A program made the position numbers and the translations under genes. From Azonexaceae bacterium s22 (GTDB lineage Bacteria; Pseudomonadota; Gammaproteobacteria; Burkholderiales; Rhodocyclaceae), in contig WYCU01000005.1 of assembly GCA_016617495.1 (NCBI GenBank), positions 1-64,000 on the forward strand: a stretch of DNA of 64,000 nucleotides. Reading direction: 5' to 3'. The notes beneath the pieces are model-generated. The model did no database searches. It was not told where the DNA came from and was given only the letters and a program-made list of their open reading frames with translations. Shown one piece after another: positions 60,621 to 64,000 of the stretch (the first letter of the stretch is position 1; each line of letters opens with the position of its first letter).

Positions 60621-62097
60621 CCCCCTCCCGGCAGAGAGCGAGCGTTCGCTATTTGGTGAAATCCTTGATTGGATGCTCGCTCCGCTGTTGTTCGTCTGGC
60701 CGCTGAGTATCGCGTTTACGCACTACTTCGCGAACAACGTGGCCAACTTCCCATACGATCAGGCATTGCGCGAGCATGTGAATGCCATCGCGCGTCAGGT
60801 CAAGATCGTCAACGGGAAACCGGTGCTTAGCCTTCCCGCTTCAGCTCGGGCGTTGCTCCGCGCAGACGAGACGGATAACGTTTATTTCCACGTGGTCAGC
60901 AGGGAGGGGCGCTTGCTTGCCGGCGACAAGGAATTGCCCATTCCGGATATGGATGTGGCCGGCGATGCGTTGCCCGGGGAGATCTATTTTCGTGACATCG
61001 AACTCAACGGGCAGGATGTTCGCATTGCCTATGCCTATGTGGCCGACGGGCAGATGCCGAGAGACCGCTGGGTGCTGGTTGAGGTGGCGGAAACCATGGA
61101 GAAGCGCACCCAATTGGCGAACAAGATCGTCGCGAGCGTCATCTTGCCGCAGTTCGTCATCATTCCGCTTGCGGTGATGCTTGTTTGGTTCGGCCTTTCC
61201 CGCGGATTGCGTCCTCTGACGCGTTTGCGCAAGACGATTGAGACCCGCGACCCGGCGGATCTTTCACCCATTGCGACACGACGTGTTCCCGAGGAGCTTG
61301 AACCGCTCGTGGAGGCCTTCAACGAAATGCTGGAGCGCATGAAGCGCAACGTCGAGGCCCAACAGCGCTTTGTGGCCGATGCCGCCCATCAAATGCGCAC
61401 GCCGTTGACCGGGCTCAAGACTCAGGCCCAGTTTGCCATTCGCGAGGCCGATCCGGAGGCCTTGCGGCATGCCTTGCGGCAGATCGCCGTGGGCGTCGAC
61501 CGTGCCGGGCGCTTGGTCAATCAGTTGTTGACCCTGGCGCGCACGGAAGGGGCGGATGTGGCCCAGCGCCAGCACCAGCCGCTGGATCTGACCTCCCTGG
61601 CGCGAGAGGTGGTTGAGGATTGGGTGATGGTCGCGCTCGAAAAGCGTATCGATCTTGGCTTCGAGTCCAGCGGCCATGCGATGGTCAGCGGCAATCCGGT
61701 TTTGCTGCGTGAGCTGCTCAAGAACCTGATCGACAACGCCTTGCGCTATACCCCGGGTGGGGGGCATGTCACCTGCCGTGTTCAAAGTACCAGTGTGGCG
61801 ACGACGCTGGAGGTTGAGGATGATGGCGTCGGGATCAGTGAAGCTCAGGCCGAACTGGTGTTTGAGCGCTTCTACCGCGTCGATGATGCAACAACCGAGG
61901 GAAGCGGATTGGGCTTGGCCATTGTGCGGGAAATCGCAACGCAGCACTCGGCAATTGCCCGCTTGCGCCCCAATCCGAGTGGCCAGGGGGTGACCGCCCG
62001 TGTCGTCTTCTCGACGTGGCAGGCGCCGACTTTGCCACCGCCGCCACCGGATGACTTTTCCGAGTTGTATCGGCAGTCGCCGCCGATCGGGACGTGA
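60598..62097 (+). CDS. Sensor histidine kinase, TctE/QseC type
   Basis: About 499 residues from a TTG start; no ATG lies near the N-terminus and TTG at 60568 or GTG at 60580 are alternatives. An N-terminal membrane helix (about 27-47), a periplasmic sensor domain of the TctE_N type (NVANFPYDQALREHVNAIARQV), a second helix (about 175-197), HAMP, HisKA AAHQMRTPLTGLKTQ with His264, and an ATPase domain (NLIDNALRYTPGGGHV, GSGLGLAIV). TctE-like kinases respond to carboxylates, which fits control of acetate uptake. Confidence 0.9.
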   Translation: MNDQNQSSPLPAESERSLFGEILDWMLAPLLFVWPLSIAFTHYFANNVANFPYDQALREHVNAIARQVKIVNGKPVLSLPASARALLRADETDNVYFHVVSREGRLLAGDKELPIPDMDVAGDALPGEIYFRDIELNGQDVRIAYAYVADGQMPRDRWVLVEVAETMEKRTQLANKIVASVILPQFVIIPLAVMLVWFGLSRGLRPLTRLRKTIETRDPADLSPIATRRVPEELEPLVEAFNEMLERMKRNVEAQQRFVADAAHQMRTPLTGLKTQAQFAIREADPEALRHALRQIAVGVDRAGRLVNQLLTLARTEGADVAQRQHQPLDLTSLAREVVEDWVMVALEKRIDLGFESSGHAMVSGNPVLLRELLKNLIDNALRYTPGGGHVTCRVQSTSVATTLEVEDDGVGISEAQAELVFERFYRVDDATTEGSGLGLAIVREIATQHSAIARLRPNPSGQGVTARVVFSTWQAPTLPPPPPDDFSELYRQSPPIGT

Positions 62098-62124
62098 AAC
62101 AGCTTTCTCTCGAACACACATGGC

Positions 62125-62153
62125 TTGCGGAGAAGCGTAGTTGTGGATATAAT
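62125..62153 (+). promoter_or_regulatory. Promoter of tRNA-Phe
   Basis: TTGCGG, 17-bp spacer, TATAAT, 11 bp before the tRNA. Confidence 0.75.
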
Positions 62154-62164
62154 CTTTTGCTCTT

Positions 62165-62240
62165 GGCCAAGTAGCTCAGTTGGTAGAGCAGCGGATTGAA
62201 AATCCGCGTGTCGGTGGTTCGATTCCGCCCTTGGCCACCA
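62165..62240 (+). tRNA. tRNA-Phe (anticodon GAA)
   Basis: 76 nt cloverleaf: acceptor GGCCAAG/CTTGGCC, D arm GCTC-AGTTGGTA-GAGC, anticodon loop TTGAAAA with GAA, T arm with GTTCGATTC, encoded CCA. A strong promoter precedes it and a terminator follows. Confidence 0.97.
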
Positions 62241-62247
62241 AGAACTC

Positions 62248-62283
62248 AAAAAAACGGCAACCCTCACGGTTGCCGTTTTTTTT
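62248..62283 (+). terminator. Terminator of tRNA-Phe
   Basis: ACGGCAACC / GGTTGCCGT stem flanked by A and T runs. Confidence 0.95.
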
Positions 62284-62330
62284 CGACATGCGGCAGCGTC
62301 GTATGTTGTTGTTCCAGTTGAGGGGCTGCC

Positions 62331-62537
62331 ATGGCTCGTAATGCTCGGACACTGCTTGTGGTGTCCTTACTCCCGTTCGTGCTGCAAGCTTGTGTCGTCG
62401 TCACAGTCGCGGATGCTGCGGTGACAGTGGTTGCGACTGGCGTCAAAGTCGGGGCGGCCGTCGTAGGCACGACGGTCGATGTCGCTGCGGCGGGTGTCAA
62501 GGCCGTTGCCGGTAGCGATGACGACGAAAAGAACTGA
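62331..62537 (+). CDS. Small Val/Ala-rich lipoprotein
   Basis: 68 residues. Lipoprotein signal with lipobox LQACV; the mature part is a repetitive Val-Ala-Thr-Gly helix (VADAAVTVVATGVKVGAAVVG) and ends in the acidic tail GSDDDEKN. Matches a small lipoprotein family (NF038104 type) common in proteobacteria; function unknown. GAGG ribosome site upstream. Confidence 0.72.
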   Translation: MARNARTLLVVSLLPFVLQACVVVTVADAAVTVVATGVKVGAAVVGTTVDVAAAGVKAVAGSDDDEKN

Positions 62538-62674
62538 TCCCGCTAATCGTCGCTTGTGGCGGATTGCGGTGCCGCTTCCCCGGTATGTGAAATTGTTCAC
62601 CGCCGTTGAATGGTGAAGGTGCGACAATGAAGCCGCGTGCTATTCGGCGTGTTTGTTAAATCGGAGCAGGTCAA

Positions 62675-62860
62675 TTGGGCTCAGGCAAGGATCAAAACAA
62701 TCGGCGCATCCGGGAAGACCGGAGAGGGGAAGATCTCGGTCCGCCGTCCGGGTGGACGGAACGTCGTCACTCGGTTGAGCGGCGCAAACCCGAAGTGAAG
62801 GAAATTACGTTTTCCGAATGGATCGCGTGCATGCGTGCGCAGATCGTCCGACGCGATTAA
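62675..62860 (+). CDS. Conserved-type 61-residue basic protein
   Basis: 61 residues from a TTG start with GGAGCAGG just upstream. Arg-rich motifs NRRIREDRR and ERRHSVERRKPE recall the PilZ RxxxR type linker, but no PilZ domain follows; the end is EWIACMRAQIVRRD. Function unknown. Confidence is limited by the rare start codon. Confidence 0.5.
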   Translation: MGSGKDQNNRRIREDRRGEDLGPPSGWTERRHSVERRKPEVKEITFSEWIACMRAQIVRRD

Positions 62861-62894
62861 CTGACTGATCGCATCGCAGTCATCCCGAATATAT

Positions 62895-63143
62895 TTATTC
62901 CGCCTGAGCGGCCGGTGCTTCTTGTGTTGCCTGATTTTCCGGCACCGGGGCGGGTATTGTCGCCGGCGCGGGCACAGGGGCGGTTACCACGCTGGCATCG
63001 CCGCTGGCGCCGAGCAAGCTTGGCGCGACGCGCAGCGGCTCCGACGACACCACATTCTTGTTCCGCGGGGCGTCTTTGTCCGTTGCACAGGCGGAACACA
63101 GGGCCGTGGCGAGTATCAGGGCGGAGAGAGCAGTGGAGCGCAT
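62895..63143 (-). CDS. Small Pro/Ala-rich lipoprotein
   Basis: 82 residues. Lipobox LCSACA after a short signal; the mature part is low-complexity Pro-Ala-Val (VPAPATIPAPVPE). Probably an outer-membrane-anchored spacer-like protein. Divergent from sixA across about 140 bp. No homologue recognised. Confidence 0.6.
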   Translation of the reverse strand: MRSTALSALILATALCSACATDKDAPRNKNVVSSEPLRVAPSLLGASGDASVVTAPVPAPATIPAPVPENQATQEAPAAQAE

Positions 63144-63281
63144 GGTCGTTTGATTGGCGAAAGCAAGCTTGAATGATAGCGTTTCGTTATTGAGACGAAT
63201 AGCCATGGTCGCTATTCCATCCTTGAAACGTGGCTGTAATTCAGAGAGGTCATCATGCCGGGTCTTGGTGGAGGGAACAAA

Positions 63282-63737
63282 ATGGACTTGCTGTTGTGGC
63301 GCCATGCCGAGGCAGAGGATGGCGAAGATGATCTCAAGCGGCGTTTGACCGAGCGCGGCGAGCGCCAGGCGCGGCTCATGGCGGCGTGGATACGCGAACA
63401 CCAGCCGAAGAACATGCGCATCATTGTCAGCCCGGCAGTGCGTACGCAACAAACTGCAGAAGCCTTGAAGCTTCCTTTTGAAACGCATCGCAAGATCGGG
63501 CCGGATGCCTGTGTATCGGAATTGATCGCTGCCTCGGGTTGGCCGGATGCCTCCGGGGCGGTGCTGATTGTTGGCCACCAGCCGACGCTGGGGCGGCTTG
63601 CCTCCTTGCTGCTGTCGGGCCAGGAGTCGGATTGGACGATCAAGAAGGGCGCCTTGTGGTGGTTGAGCAATCGCGTTCGGCGCGATGAGTCGCAAACGGT
63701 ACTCAGGGCGGTTTTGCCTGCCGACTTGCTGGAGTAG
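63282..63737 (+). CDS. sixA: Phosphohistidine phosphatase SixA
   Basis: 151 residues, histidine phosphatase superfamily: LLLWRHAEAEDG with catalytic His8, LTERGERQARLMAAWI, SPAVRTQQTAEAL and VGHQPTLGRLASLLL. It dephosphorylates phosphohistidine in phosphotransfer or PTS-Ntr proteins, which would link it to the NtrBC and kinase systems in this window. ATG at 63282 is chosen because GGAGGG lies 6 bp upstream; an earlier ATG at 63255 adds MPGLGGGNK. Confidence 0.85.
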   Translation: MDLLLWRHAEAEDGEDDLKRRLTERGERQARLMAAWIREHQPKNMRIIVSPAVRTQQTAEALKLPFETHRKIGPDACVSELIAASGWPDASGAVLIVGHQPTLGRLASLLLSGQESDWTIKKGALWWLSNRVRRDESQTVLRAVLPADLLE

Positions 63738-63795
63738 ACAGCGCCAGCGTATTGCCGTGAAATACACCCTTTAAGTCAAAAATAAAGGGAGATCC

Positions 63796-64000
63796 ATGGA
63801 CAAGACGAATAACGCTGGACAAGCGAATACAGAAGCCGCCGTCGAACCGAAGGCACGGGTACGCCGTCAGCGCCCGGTTGAAAAAGGCGATGTGGCACCG
63901 TCGCTGACCCCGGCGGGTATCGAAGGTTTTTCCGTGAATGTCGCGGTCGACGCCGCGCAAGTGGCCAAAATGAGTGCCTTGCGCGATGTGCTTACCGGCT
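63796..64000 (+). CDS. Unidentified protein, N-terminal part
   Basis: Open from ATG 63796 (AAAGGGAG upstream) off the right edge; 68 residues visible. Starts MDKTNNAGQANTEAAVEPKA, a polar disordered tail, then PSLTPAGIEGFSVNVAVDAAQ. The DNA for NVAVDAAQ carries a 13-bp exact match to the dispersed element core (TGTCGCGGTCGAC). No family can be assigned from this fragment. Confidence 0.6.
   Translation, partial: MDKTNNAGQANTEAAVEPKARVRRQRPVEKGDVAPSLTPAGIEGFSVNVAVDAAQVAKMSALRDVLTG

Noticed and set aside
62165-62330. tRNA-Phe as a second island attachment site
   Set aside because: Host-like composition and ordinary small lipoprotein genes follow; no integrase and no repeated tRNA end were seen.

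Overview
The window looks like the chromosome of a GC-rich betaproteobacterium, most likely of the order Rhodocyclales (Azospira / Dechloromonas type). That is inferred from gene content and order: NtrBC-controlled glnA, ribBA-ribH-nusB-thiL-pgpA, groES-groEL, and a DUF485-actP acetate symporter pair next to a two-component system. Species cannot be read from the sequence. Both edges cut genes: a serralysin-type protease on the left and an unidentified protein on the right.

Layout. 1-3.3 kb: secreted metalloprotease and a QseBC-like two-component system. 3.4-9.6 kb: GNAT, gluQ, cardiolipin synthase/nuclease pair, nadA, rhodanese, CDF exporter. 9.6-11.8 kb: glnA with two NtrC sites and a sigma54 promoter. 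11.8-16.0 kb: RND efflux pair. 16.1-20.2 kb: ntrB, ntrC, birA, coaX. 20.2-24.4 kb: DUF350 / SPFH / DUF4178 envelope cluster. 24.4-26.5 kb: aldehyde dehydrogenase and an NlpC/P60 lipoprotein. 26.5-28.2 kb: tRNA-Arg followed by a small AT-richer island with a nucleoside-deoxyribosyltransferase-like protein. 28.2-37.5 kb: a MerR/B12-type (LitR-like) regulator divergent from an eleven-gene module of glutathione peroxidase, folE2, FAD oxidoreductase, DUF1365, CFA-family methyltransferase, chalcone-isomerase-like protein, transporter, DUF3833 lipoprotein, SDR and NTF2-like protein. 37.6-46.6 kb: PPC-like exported protein, a large RTX protein, tag, alkylsulfatase with a FadL porin, small exported protein, orphan HicA. 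46.7-50.9 kb: riboflavin/thiamine/lipid operon and YceI. 51-55.2 kb: membrane spermidine-synthase-like protein and a P-type ATPase. 55.2-59.7 kb: CIRCE-groESL and DUF485-actP. 59.9-64 kb: two-component system, tRNA-Phe, small lipoproteins, sixA.

The most unusual signal is a dispersed element of about 37 bp. One half is GATTGTCGCGGTCGACC and the other is close to AAAATCGGGCAAATTTCA, separated by about three variable bases. It occurs at least eight times in near-complete form, on both strands, often abutting start or stop codons and in places translated as part of a protein. Two further regulatory circuits can be read directly. One is a pair of near-identical 15-bp operators, 74 bp apart, around the promoter of the MerR/B12 module. 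The other is an 11-bp-phased CTTACA direct repeat shared by the acetate-symporter promoter and the promoter of the response regulator gene next to it.

Functionally the window combines nitrogen control (NtrBC acting on glnA), acetate uptake under a linked two-component system, alkyl-sulfate use (sulfatase plus FadL), probable light- or B12-controlled lipid modification, type I secreted calcium-binding proteins, and envelope stress proteins. Identifications come from reading sequence and from family knowledge; no searches were run.
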